Shown here: in pieces, positions 8,689-17,037 of the stretch | How the letters are laid out: every line of letters begins with the position of its first letter | Numbering within the stretch: the first letter of the stretch is position 1 | Assembly (NCBI RefSeq): GCF_035967765.1 | Contig: NZ_JAYWIT010000011.1 | From: Conexibacter stalactiti | GTDB taxonomy: Bacteria; Actinomycetota; Thermoleophilia; Solirubrobacterales; Solirubrobacteraceae | DNA length: 64,000 nt | Strand: one strand, 5' to 3' | Position numbers and translations under genes: made by a program | Notes under the pieces: model-generated | The model's input: only the letters and a program-made list of their open reading frames with translations | Told to the model about the DNA's origin: nothing | Database searches by the model: none

Positions 8689-10968
8689 GTGACGTCTTCA
8701 CGTCCCGCTTCATCGCTTGCCGCGAGCAGGATGCTCCGGCGGGCGCTCTCGGCATGCGCGCTTGCCACCGCGCTGCCGGCCGCAGCACTCGTGCCCGGTG
8801 GCATCGCCTCGGCCGTCGCCGCTGACGTCCCGCGTCCCGCGATCGAGCGCTACGCGCCGTCGGCGAACCCCGATCGCGTCGCGCTGATCCCGACCGACGA
8901 CGCGGCGCACAGCCAGCGCGTCAGCTGGCGCTCCAACGCGGAGACGCCGAAGGCGCAGATCATCGAGGCGCCGGCCGCCTTCGGCGACACGATGATGGAC
9001 AGACTGACGCCGATCGACGACACCGACTACTCCAGAATCGTCACCGTCGACGCGACGACGAGCACGGTCGACCCGAGAACGGGTTACCTCAACCGCTACC
9101 ACGTGGTCGAGTTCAGAGACCTCAAGCCGGGCACGCGCTACGCCTACCGCGTCGGCGACGGCACCGATCCCAACGGCTGGCCGGTCACCAACTGGACCGC
9201 GTGGGAAGACTTCACGACCGCCGAGGCGGGGCTGAAGCCCTACTCGTTCGTCTACTTCGGCGACGCGCAGAACTACATCGACTCGGCCGTGCCGCGCGTC
9301 TTCCACCAGGCGATCCTCGATCGCCCGAAGGCGAAGCTGATGATCCACGCCGGCGACCTCGTCAACCAGACCGGCGTCAGCGACGCCAATCTCCAGATCC
9401 AGGAGAAGGAATGGGGCGAGTGGTACGGCGCGGCCGGCTACAACAACCAGACGCGCAACGTGCTGGCGACGCCGGGCAACCACGAGTACAACAGCTCGAC
9501 GGCGATCACTTCCTTCTGGAAGCCGCAGTTCCCGTTCCCCGCCAACGGCCCGAGAGCTGCTGACGGGAATGTGCTGGAAGCGGTCAAGCAGAGCGCGTAC
9601 TACGTCGACTACCAGGGCGTCCGCTACATCTCGCTCGACTCCAACCCGCTCCAGAACGGCCCCGTCCAGAACGACGTGCTGGCCGCGCAGACGCAGTGGT
9701 TCGAGGCGATCCTGAGCGATCCCAACCGCCCGAAGTGGACGGTCGTCACCTTCCACCACCCGGTCTACGCCGGCACCAGCTCGCGCAACAACCAGGTCGT
9801 GCGCGACAACTGGAACCCGCTGATCGACAGATACAAGGTCGACCTCGTCCTGCAGGGCCATGACCACGTCTACAACCGTGGCAACCAGATCAAGGATGAC
9901 GACACGACCGACCCGACCAAGTCGCACGGCGCGGTCTACTCGATCTCCGTCTCCGGCGGCAAGATGTACGACCTCAACGCCGGGCTGAACTGGAGCGACA
10001 ACGGCGCGAGACGGCGCATCGCGGCGCAGTACATCCAGCTCTACCAGCTGATCGACGTCAAGCAGAACTCGCTGACCTACCAGGCGCGCCTGGCCAACGG
10101 CAAGTTCTTCGACGGCTACCGCGTCGACAAGCCCGGCGACGGCTGGGACGTCTCCAAGACGGTCACCGACCTCGACAGAGATCCCGAGACGGACCCGCTC
10201 GACCAGGCCGAGGCCCGCGGCACGAGAACGTCGCTCGGCGCCAACAAGACGTCGATCGGCAGCGGCGAGCAGGTCGTGCTCGAGGCGCGCGTCTCGCACA
10301 GAGCGGTCGGCAGCGTGCAGTTCCTCGATGGCGGCAGCGCGCTCGGCGAGCCGGTCGAGCTGGAGGACGGCATCGCCAGCTTCCGCACCTCGGTCCTCGG
10401 CGTCGGCGGCCACGCGCTGACGGCGGCCTTCCAGCCGCTCGACCCGACGAGATTCGCCGCGTCCAGTTCGGCCGGCATCCTCGTCAACGTCGCTGACGGC
10501 GGCACGGGCACGCCCGGCCAGGGTCCCAAGGGCGACAAGGGCGACCCGGGTGAGAAGGGCGACAAGGGTGATGCCGGCGCCGCCGGTCCCGCCGGCACGA
10601 ACGGCACGAACGGCACCAACGGCGTCGACGGCAGAGACGGCGCCATCGGGCCGGTCGGTCCGGTCGGCGCCGCCGGCGCGACCGGCGCCAAGGGCGACAA
10701 GGGCGAGAGAGGCCTCAACGGCCGCGACGCCCTCGTCACGTGCAAGATCACGGGCTCCAGCTCGTCGCAGAGAATCACCTGCTCGGTGACCTACGGCGCC
10801 CGCGCCACCTCGGCGAAGGCGAGAGCGCGGCTGGTCAGAAGCGGTCGCACCTACGCGAAGGGCCGCCTCGGCGGCCTCAGAGCGACCCGCAAGGTCGCAC
10901 GCGGCAGCTACCAGCTGCGCTTCGCGCAGGGCGGCAAGACGGTCGCCGCGAAGGTCGCGGTCCGCTGA
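8689..10968 (+). CDS. Exported purple-acid-phosphatase-like metallophosphoesterase with Ig-like and collagen-like modules
   Basis: The protein has 759 residues. GTG 8689 is preceded by AAGGAGAG at 8678-8685 and gives a signal peptide (basic n-region, helix to about residue 45). Modules: Fn3-like PAP N-terminal domain (about 50-175); calcineurin-type phosphoesterase (about 185-420) with FGDAQN, HAGDLVN, GNHEYN, VTFHHPVY and GHDHVYNR; an Ig-like repeat (about 515-600); a collagen-like Gly-X-Y stretch (about 608-683); a basic C-terminal beta domain with two Cys. In the first motif Gln stands where His or Gly is common. It probably hydrolyses phosphomonoesters outside the cell. The Gly-X-Y region and basic tail could serve trimerisation or surface retention. 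Confidence 0.88.
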   Translation: MTSSRPASSLAASRMLRRALSACALATALPAAALVPGGIASAVAADVPRPAIERYAPSANPDRVALIPTDDAAHSQRVSWRSNAETPKAQIIEAPAAFGDTMMDRLTPIDDTDYSRIVTVDATTSTVDPRTGYLNRYHVVEFRDLKPGTRYAYRVGDGTDPNGWPVTNWTAWEDFTTAEAGLKPYSFVYFGDAQNYIDSAVPRVFHQAILDRPKAKLMIHAGDLVNQTGVSDANLQIQEKEWGEWYGAAGYNNQTRNVLATPGNHEYNSSTAITSFWKPQFPFPANGPRAADGNVLEAVKQSAYYVDYQGVRYISLDSNPLQNGPVQNDVLAAQTQWFEAILSDPNRPKWTVVTFHHPVYAGTSSRNNQVVRDNWNPLIDRYKVDLVLQGHDHVYNRGNQIKDDDTTDPTKSHGAVYSISVSGGKMYDLNAGLNWSDNGARRRIAAQYIQLYQLIDVKQNSLTYQARLANGKFFDGYRVDKPGDGWDVSKTVTDLDRDPETDPLDQAEARGTRTSLGANKTSIGSGEQVVLEARVSHRAVGSVQFLDGGSALGEPVELEDGIASFRTSVLGVGGHALTAAFQPLDPTRFAASSSAGILVNVADGGTGTPGQGPKGDKGDPGEKGDKGDAGAAGPAGTNGTNGTNGVDGRDGAIGPVGPVGAAGATGAKGDKGERGLNGRDALVTCKITGSSSSQRITCSVTYGARATSAKARARLVRSGRTYAKGRLGGLRATRKVARGSYQLRFAQGGKTVAAKVAVR

Positions 10969-10990
10969 TCCGCAGCTGATCGCGCACGAT

Positions 10991-11024
10991 CCGGCGCGCG
11001 CGGCTCACACAGCGCGCGCGCCGG
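10991..11024 (+). terminator. GC-rich hairpin after the phosphatase gene
   Basis: The arms CCGGCGCGCGCG (10991-11002) and CGCGCGCGCCGG (11013-11024) are perfectly complementary with a 10-nt loop, 23 nt after the phosphatase stop. No T-run follows, as is common for actinobacterial intrinsic terminators. It may act as a terminator or 3' stabiliser. Confidence 0.55.
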
Positions 11025-11143
11025 CGTGCGTGAGCTGGATCTGAGGCGTCGTCGAGACGCGACGGCACCACATTGTCCACCAGGCGCGTGGGCGTTCATG
11101 TAGGTTCATGGTTGCTTTCGTTGTTCTTTGGAGGGAGACAACC

Positions 11144-14100
11144 ATGAAACAGCGCTTCTTGGCGCTCTGTTTCGCCGTGCTCGGGCTTGGGCTCATCAGC
11201 GCGGCGAGCGTGCACGCATTCGACCGCGCGCAGTTCGCGCAGCCGCGGAGCGACAGCCGACCGGCGGTCCTGTGGTTCTGGAACGGGACCGTGACCCCGG
11301 CGCTGATCGACAGCCAGCTCGCGGAGCTGCGCGCGCAGGGCGTCGACGAGGTGCTGGTCTTCCCCTACGACACGCCGAACCTGCGGCCGGGCTTCTTCAC
11401 CGAGGAGTGGTTCGCGCTGATCGAGCACACGCTCAGAGAGGCCCAGCGCACGGGCATGCACGTGTGGCTGTTCAACGACGACATCTTCCCCAGCGGACGC
11501 GGCGCCGGCATCGTCGTCAATGGCGGCAGACTCGGTGGCAGAACGTACGAGCCACGTCCCGACCTGCGGATGCAGGGGGCCGCGGCCGCCGGCACGACGG
11601 TCGTCGAGGGCGGCCGCCAGGTCGACGTCAGACAGCTGCTCGCGACCGGACTGTCGGTCTCCGGCGGCCGGCTCGTCGTCGACGCCGCGTCCCGCGCCGG
11701 CGTCACGCTGCTGCGCGACGGCGCCGACTGGCAGGACTACACCGTCACGACGACGGTGCGGATGCAGAGCGGCGCCACCGGCACGGTGGTGCGCTCGCCC
11801 GACGCCAGAAACGGCTACCTCGTCGACCTCGGCGAGGACGGCGGCGTCGACGTCTGGCGCCAGCGCGACGGCAGCTTCTCACTGCTGCACGACGGCGGCA
11901 CGCTCCCCGGCTTCGACACCGGCGCCGAGCACAGAGTGCGCATCCAGGTCGACGGTGACGAACTGACCGCGAGCCTCGACGGCACCGTCGTCGCGACGGT
12001 CCGCGACGCGACCTTCCCGCGCGGCCGGGTCGGCGTGCGCGCCGTCGCGACGCAGCGCTCGCTGCGCGACGACCTGCACATCGTCGCCGCCGACGGCAGC
12101 ACGCTGCTCGACGAGACCTTCGACGACGAGGTCGCGCTCGGCCGCTTCGAGCTCGACGCGCCGATCGACAGACTCGCCGCGCTCGCCGCGCGCCCGGCCG
12201 ACGGCCCGCGCGCGAACGACGCGAACGCCGTCGTCGACCTCACCAGCCTCGCCCGCGAGGGCCGCAGCTGGGAGGCACCCGCCGGCAGATGGCGGATCGA
12301 CACGTTCCTCGTGCAGCGACTGATCGACGACTCCAACTTCCGCCGCTACTACCTCGACACGCTCGACGAGGAGGCCGTCGGCCGCTTCCTCGACGTCGTC
12401 GTCGGCGAGTACCACCGCCGCTTCCCGTGGGCCTTCGGAACCGTTCTGCGCGGCTTCGCCGACGACGAGCCGTTCCTCCCCTCCGCGGACGCGCACTTCA
12501 ACGCGACGCCGTGGTCCCCGACGCTGGAACGCGCGCTGCGCAGGCACGGCACCAACCCGGCGCAGGCGCTCAGCGCGCTGCAGCAGGGCAGCGGCTTCGG
12601 CCGCAACGGCCAGCGCGTGCAGGGCCGCTTCTGGCGCACGGTCTCCGACCGCTTCACGGAGGCGTACTACAAGCAGCAGCACAGATATATGGAGGACCTC
12701 GGCGTCCAGTACATCTCCAACCCGCTGTGGGACGAGTACGGGCCGGCGGAGCAGATCAGAAGCAGCGGCAACCTCAACGCGCTCAACCAGTGGGCGCAGA
12801 TCCCGGGCACCGACGTCATCTACGACCACTTCCAGCGGGGCGATCAGCGGTTGCTGCCGCGCTGGCCGGCGAGCGCCGCGCACCAGCTCGGCCTGCCGCA
12901 GGTCTACAACGAGGCGATGGGCGCCTTCGGCTGGCACGTCACGCCCGGAGACACCCGCGACGTGACGGGCGCGTTCGCGGCGCGCGGCGTCAACTTCACG
13001 CTCCTGCACGCGGCCTTCTCCGAGCAGACGACCGTCCCGTACCCGCCGCCGTACAACGGCGCCAACCCGTGGTGGAGGCTGGCGCGGCCGTTGAACGACT
13101 GGATCGGCCGAGTGATGGAGCTGGGCCGCAACGAGGCGATCGCGCAGACCGCGCTGCTGCAGCCCCAGCGGGCCGCCGAGGCCGGCCAGGGCACACCCGA
13201 CGCGGACGCGATCGACGGCGCGTTCAAGCTCGCCGTGCACGCGCTCGAGGACGAGCAGGTCGATTTCGACCTGCTCGACGAGGGCGCGCTCACCCGCGAC
13301 CCGGTCCTGCGCGCCCATGCCGTCGTGCGGCGCGGCGCGCTGGAGGTCGGTCGCATGCGCTACGAGGCGGTCGTGCTGCCCGAGACGCCGCAGCTGTCGC
13401 TCGCCGCGGCGCTGACGCTCGAGCGGTTCGCCCGCGGTGGCGGCACGCTGATCGCGGCCGGCCCGCTGCCGCTGCAGGAGGTCGACGGCCGCGACGCCGA
13501 GCTGCGCCAGGTGTGGGCCCGCCTGGCCGGCCGCCTCGTGACCGTGGCCGACGGGTCGCGCGCCGGTCGCGCGGCCGCCGACCGCGGCTACGCCGCCGCG
13601 ACGCTGACGCCCGCGTCCGACAGCGTGCGCGTGCTGCGGCTGCGCGACGGCCGCCGCAGCGGCTTCATGGTCGTCAACGAGGGCAGCACGACGATCGCGA
13701 CGAGCGCTCGCTTCCCGCTGCGGGGCGCGCCCACGCTGTGGGACCCCGCGACGGGAGCGGTTGCGCCCGCGACGACCTACCGCGACGACGCCGACGGCAC
13801 GGAGATCCCGCTGTCGCTGGAGCCGCACGAGGTCGTCGGCGTGACGTTCGGCGGGCACGCCGGTCGCGACGAGGATCCGCACGCCGTCGCCGTCTCCCCG
13901 GGCGCGACCGTCGAGCGGCTCGACGCCGACCGGCGCGGGCTGCGCGCGACCGTGCTCGCGACGCGCCCCGGACCGCTCGCCGTCGTCGCACGCGATCGCG
14001 CCCGCGCGTACCGCGGCGGCACGACGCTCACCGATCCGCTGACGCCGGTCGCGCTCGACGGCGACTGGCGGCTCCGGATCGAGACGAGCGCCGGCATCGA

Positions 14101-15196
14101 CGCCGAGCGCCCGCTCGGCAGCTGGACCGACCTCGCGCCGCGGCATTCCGGCAGCGCCGTCTACACGCGCACGCTGGAGCTGACGAGAGCCCAGCTCGCC
14201 GGGCGCGAGTGGACGCTCGACCTCGGCGACGTGCGTGCGGCGGCGGAGGTGACGATCAACGGCAGGCCGCTCCCGCAGCCGCTGCTGTGGGCGCCGTACG
14301 TCGCCGACGTCGGCGACCTGCTGCGCGCCGGCTCCAATGAGATCGCGGTGCGGGTCACGAACACCGGCGCCAACAGCCACGGCGACGTGCGCGACTCCGG
14401 CCTGCTCGGCCCGGTGCGGCTGCTGCCGCAGCGGCGCCTGACGGTCGCGCTCGAGCGCGCGGACCGCAGCGCCCTGCTGGAGCTGCGACCGGCCGTCGAC
14501 GCGCTCGGCGTCGCACCCGGCCAGCAGCGGACGCTGCGTGTCGCGGTGCGAGACCTGACGGGCGACTCCGGCCGTGTGCGGCTGACCGCCGAGGCGTCCG
14601 GCCCGGTGCAGCTGCGCGATCGCTCGGTCGACGTGCGGCTCGGGCGCGACGGCACCGGCACCGCCGAGCTGACGGTGTCGGCGGCGCTCGGCGCAGGCAT
14701 CCCCGGCACGGGCGAGCTGCGCCTGCGCGCGGGCGCGGCGAGTGCGACCGTGCCGGTGCGGATCGACCTCGCGTCGCGCTTCGGGCGAGCCCGCGCCTCC
14801 TCGACGCTGTCGCCCTGGCACGCCAGGTTCCTGATCGACGGCGTCACGAGCGTCGACCACGCCGCGTGGAGCCGCGGCGAGGCGTGGAACGACGGCACGG
14901 CCGCCGCCTTCCCGGACACCGTCACCGTCGCGTTCGACGCCCCCGCCCCGGTCTCGCGCGTGCGTGTCTGGACGCTCGACACGCCGCAGGATCCCGCCGC
15001 GGTCTTCGGCGTGCGCGACTTCGACGTCCAGCTCGAGGTCGACGGCCGCTGGAGAACGGTCGGGCAGGTGCGCGGCAACAGAGCGGCGCTCGCGGAGCTG
15101 ACCGTCCCGCGCGTGAGCGCCGAGGGCCTGCGCGTGGTCGTCAGCTCCGCGCCGGAGAGCTATTCGCGCCTCGTCGAGTTGGAGGCGCTGCCGTGA
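11144..15196 (+). CDS. Exported GH106-like glycoside hydrolase (probable alpha-L-rhamnosidase type)
   Basis: The protein has 1350 residues. ATG 11144 follows GGAGGGAG at 11130-11137 and starts a clear signal peptide (MKQRFLALCFAVLGLGLISAASVHA). The N-terminal 'RPAVLWFWNGTVTPALIDSQLAELRAQGVDEVLVFP' and 'GMHVWLFNDDIFPSGRGAG' are typical of GH106/GH2-like barrels. A concanavalin-like insert sits at about 165-360. The barrel then continues ('FADDEPFLPSAD', 'GAFGWHVTPGDTRDVTGAF'). Next come a GH2-type jelly roll ('RAAAEVTINGRPL ... LRAGSNEIAVRVTNTG') and a C-terminal discoidin-like domain (about 1220-1350). It acts outside the cell on rhamnose-containing glycans or glycosides. A GH78-like enzyme 3.6 kb downstream supports the rhamnose reading; the exact substrate is unknown. 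Confidence 0.78.
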   Translation: MKQRFLALCFAVLGLGLISAASVHAFDRAQFAQPRSDSRPAVLWFWNGTVTPALIDSQLAELRAQGVDEVLVFPYDTPNLRPGFFTEEWFALIEHTLREAQRTGMHVWLFNDDIFPSGRGAGIVVNGGRLGGRTYEPRPDLRMQGAAAAGTTVVEGGRQVDVRQLLATGLSVSGGRLVVDAASRAGVTLLRDGADWQDYTVTTTVRMQSGATGTVVRSPDARNGYLVDLGEDGGVDVWRQRDGSFSLLHDGGTLPGFDTGAEHRVRIQVDGDELTASLDGTVVATVRDATFPRGRVGVRAVATQRSLRDDLHIVAADGSTLLDETFDDEVALGRFELDAPIDRLAALAARPADGPRANDANAVVDLTSLAREGRSWEAPAGRWRIDTFLVQRLIDDSNFRRYYLDTLDEEAVGRFLDVVVGEYHRRFPWAFGTVLRGFADDEPFLPSADAHFNATPWSPTLERALRRHGTNPAQALSALQQGSGFGRNGQRVQGRFWRTVSDRFTEAYYKQQHRYMEDLGVQYISNPLWDEYGPAEQIRSSGNLNALNQWAQIPGTDVIYDHFQRGDQRLLPRWPASAAHQLGLPQVYNEAMGAFGWHVTPGDTRDVTGAFAARGVNFTLLHAAFSEQTTVPYPPPYNGANPWWRLARPLNDWIGRVMELGRNEAIAQTALLQPQRAAEAGQGTPDADAIDGAFKLAVHALEDEQVDFDLLDEGALTRDPVLRAHAVVRRGALEVGRMRYEAVVLPETPQLSLAAALTLERFARGGGTLIAAGPLPLQEVDGRDAELRQVWARLAGRLVTVADGSRAGRAAADRGYAAATLTPASDSVRVLRLRDGRRSGFMVVNEGSTTIATSARFPLRGAPTLWDPATGAVAPATTYRDDADGTEIPLSLEPHEVVGVTFGGHAGRDEDPHAVAVSPGATVERLDADRRGLRATVLATRPGPLAVVARDRARAYRGGTTLTDPLTPVALDGDWRLRIETSAGIDAERPLGSWTDLAPRHSGSAVYTRTLELTRAQLAGREWTLDLGDVRAAAEVTINGRPLPQPLLWAPYVADVGDLLRAGSNEIAVRVTNTGANSHGDVRDSGLLGPVRLLPQRRLTVALERADRSALLELRPAVDALGVAPGQQRTLRVAVRDLTGDSGRVRLTAEASGPVQLRDRSVDVRLGRDGTGTAELTVSAALGAGIPGTGELRLRAGAASATVPVRIDLASRFGRARASSTLSPWHARFLIDGVTSVDHAAWSRGEAWNDGTAAAFPDTVTVAFDAPAPVSRVRVWTLDTPQDPAAVFGVRDFDVQLEVDGRWRTVGQVRGNRAALAELTVPRVSAEGLRVVVSSAPESYSRLVELEALP

Positions 15197-15197
15197 G

Positions 15198-16076
15198 CTA
15201 CGCCCGCGCGCCGGCCTGTGGGTCCAGGCGCGACATCTGCACGTTGGCGTCGAGCGTCGAGCTGCCGCCGCCGCGGTAGACGCCCTTGACCGGCGGGATG
15301 TCGGCGTAGAAGCGGCCGTGGCCGATCTTCACGTGCGTCTCGCCCGCGAAGCGGCGGTTGGTCGGGTCGACGCCGACCCAGACCGGCTCGCCGCGGCCGT
15401 CGACGCCGGGCAGCAGCGCCTCCAGCCAGGCGTGCGTGTCGACCTCGAGCGAGTCGGAGCCCTCGTCCTCGGGCGCCGCCCACAGGTAGCCGGAGACGTA
15501 GCGCGCGGCGATCCCGTGACGCCGCAGCAGCACGAGCGAGAGGTGGACGAAGTCCTGGCAGACGCCGGCGCCGGCCTCCAGCAGGTCGGTCACGGTCGAG
15601 CCGACGTAGGTCGCGCCGCGGCGGTACTCGAACGTGTCCGGGACCAGCTCGATCAGCAGCCGCAGCGCCGCGAGCGGGTCGCTGGCGGCGCCGAGCGATC
15701 CCTCCAGCGAATCGACGCCGGGGATCGCCGGCTGGTCCTGCCACGGCAGCAGGAACTCGCCCGCCGCCTCGACGTAGGCGTCACTGCGCAACGCCGCCCA
15801 CGGACCGTGCGGCGGCTCCGGCGGCGCGCTCGTGACGACGCGCGCGCGCACGTCGATCGTGAGGTGGTCGTGGCCGGTCGGGATGCCGAACTCCAGCACC
15901 TCGGTGCCGAAGTAGTCGAGGTGGCGGGTGACGCGCGCCTCGGGGTCGATGCGGGTGTGGAACTCGTCGCAGCGCTGCGTCGAGGTCGTCGCCGGGCGCA
16001 CACGCAGCGCGTTGAGGTTGTCGCTGACGTTGGCGCCGTATCTGTACGCGGTCAGGTAGCGGATCGAGAAGTGCAT
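15198..16076 (-). CDS. Transglutaminase-like cysteine protease-fold protein
   Basis: The 292-residue protein has the bacterial transglutaminase-like N-terminal beta domain (MHFSIRYLTAYRYGANVSDNLNALRVRP). The catalytic core follows: Cys in 'GAGVCQDFVHLSLVLLRRHGIAARYVSGY', His in 'VDTHAWLEALLP' and Asp in 'VGVDPTNRR'. It ends a three-gene operon with alpha-E and circularly permuted ATP-grasp proteins, 4 nt after alpha-E. This trio is widely conserved in bacteria. The combination suggests amide ligation by the ATP-grasp enzyme and amide hydrolysis or transfer here, on an unknown peptide-like substrate. It was not possible to infer the substrate. Confidence 0.88.
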   Translation of the reverse strand: MHFSIRYLTAYRYGANVSDNLNALRVRPATTSTQRCDEFHTRIDPEARVTRHLDYFGTEVLEFGIPTGHDHLTIDVRARVVTSAPPEPPHGPWAALRSDAYVEAAGEFLLPWQDQPAIPGVDSLEGSLGAASDPLAALRLLIELVPDTFEYRRGATYVGSTVTDLLEAGAGVCQDFVHLSLVLLRRHGIAARYVSGYLWAAPEDEGSDSLEVDTHAWLEALLPGVDGRGEPVWVGVDPTNRRFAGETHVKIGHGRFYADIPPVKGVYRGGGSSTLDANVQMSRLDPQAGARA

Positions 16077-16080
16077 GCGG

Positions 16081-17037
16081 TCACACCACCATCGCGATTC
16101 CGCGCTCGCCGGCGGCCATGCCGGCGAAGTAGCGGTCGGCGACGTCCTGGTCGACGGCGGCCAGCTCCTGCTGCGCCCGCTCGCAGATGCCGATCAGCTC
16201 GGCGCCGGCCGGCAGCACGCGGCGCTGGAAGTCGAGGTCGGCGGCGAGGCGGCTGACGCGCAGCACCGGCTGCGAGTCGCGCGGGCTGGCGTCGGCGGCG
16301 GTGAAGGCGTCGTGGAGCGAGTCGACGCAGGCGGCGACGCTGTCGGGGTAGGCCCGCTCGAAGATCAGGAAGCGCGCGACCGGCTGCGCGTTCGGCGGCG
16401 CGGTGACCGCGCGCAGGTAGGCGTGAAAGCCGCCGACCGCCTGCAGCAGCGCGAGCGCGTTGCCGTCGCGGCGGGGATCCTCCTCGCCGCTCGGCAGCGC
16501 GATCCGCAGCAGCCGCAGCATCATGTCGGCGACCTCGATGAAGGAGCCGGCGTCGAGGAACGACTTCGCCTCGTCGCGCAGCATCGCGCGGTCGGCGATC
16601 CCCCAGATCAGCGCCATCCGCTGCTTGACGTACTGCGAGGCGAGGTAGGGGCCGGCCGGCGCCGACCATCTCGCGCTGCCGTCGCCGCGCAGCGTCAGCG
16701 TCGTCGTGTTGATCGCCTCCCACATCTCCGCGGAGATCACGTCGCGCACGGTGCGCGCGCCCTCGCGCGCCCGCTCGACGGAGGCGAGCATCGAGTCGGG
16801 CCGATCGGCGTCGAGCGTCAGCCGCGCGAGCGCCGCGCCGCGGCCGAGCCGCTCGTCGGCGGAGCTGCCGCCGAGCATCGCGACGAGGCCGGTCCAGCCG
16901 AGCGTGACGCCGGGGCCGGAGTCCGACGGCCCCTGCAGCTCGGTGCGGAAGACGCCGTCGACCGAGCGCGCGGTGAACTCCGCGCGGGCGAGGTTGCGGC
17001 CGAGCCAGTACAGCTCGTGGGCGATGCGGGCCAGCAT
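16081..17037 (-). CDS. Alpha-E domain protein
   Basis: The 318-residue, mostly helical protein starts MLARIAHELYWLGRNLARAEFTARSVDG, the hallmark of the alpha-E family. Conserved features include 'RDVISAEMWEAINTT', 'DEAKSFLDAGSFIEVADMMLRLL' and 'QRRVLPAGAELIGICERAQQEL'. The biochemical role is unknown. The family nearly always sits beside the circularly permuted ATP-grasp and transglutaminase-like genes. Its ATG directly abuts the ATP-grasp stop (TAGATG), so the two are translationally coupled. Confidence 0.9.
   Translation of the reverse strand: MLARIAHELYWLGRNLARAEFTARSVDGVFRTELQGPSDSGPGVTLGWTGLVAMLGGSSADERLGRGAALARLTLDADRPDSMLASVERAREGARTVRDVISAEMWEAINTTTLTLRGDGSARWSAPAGPYLASQYVKQRMALIWGIADRAMLRDEAKSFLDAGSFIEVADMMLRLLRIALPSGEEDPRRDGNALALLQAVGGFHAYLRAVTAPPNAQPVARFLIFERAYPDSVAACVDSLHDAFTAADASPRDSQPVLRVSRLAADLDFQRRVLPAGAELIGICERAQQELAAVDQDVADRYFAGMAAGERGIAMVV

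Noticed and set aside
11879..14860. A 993-codon open frame antisense to the GH106-like gene
   Set aside because: It is compositional: high GC removes stops on the opposite strand. The translation is low-complexity Arg/Val/Gly without domains, while the sense frame has a signal peptide and glycosidase motifs.
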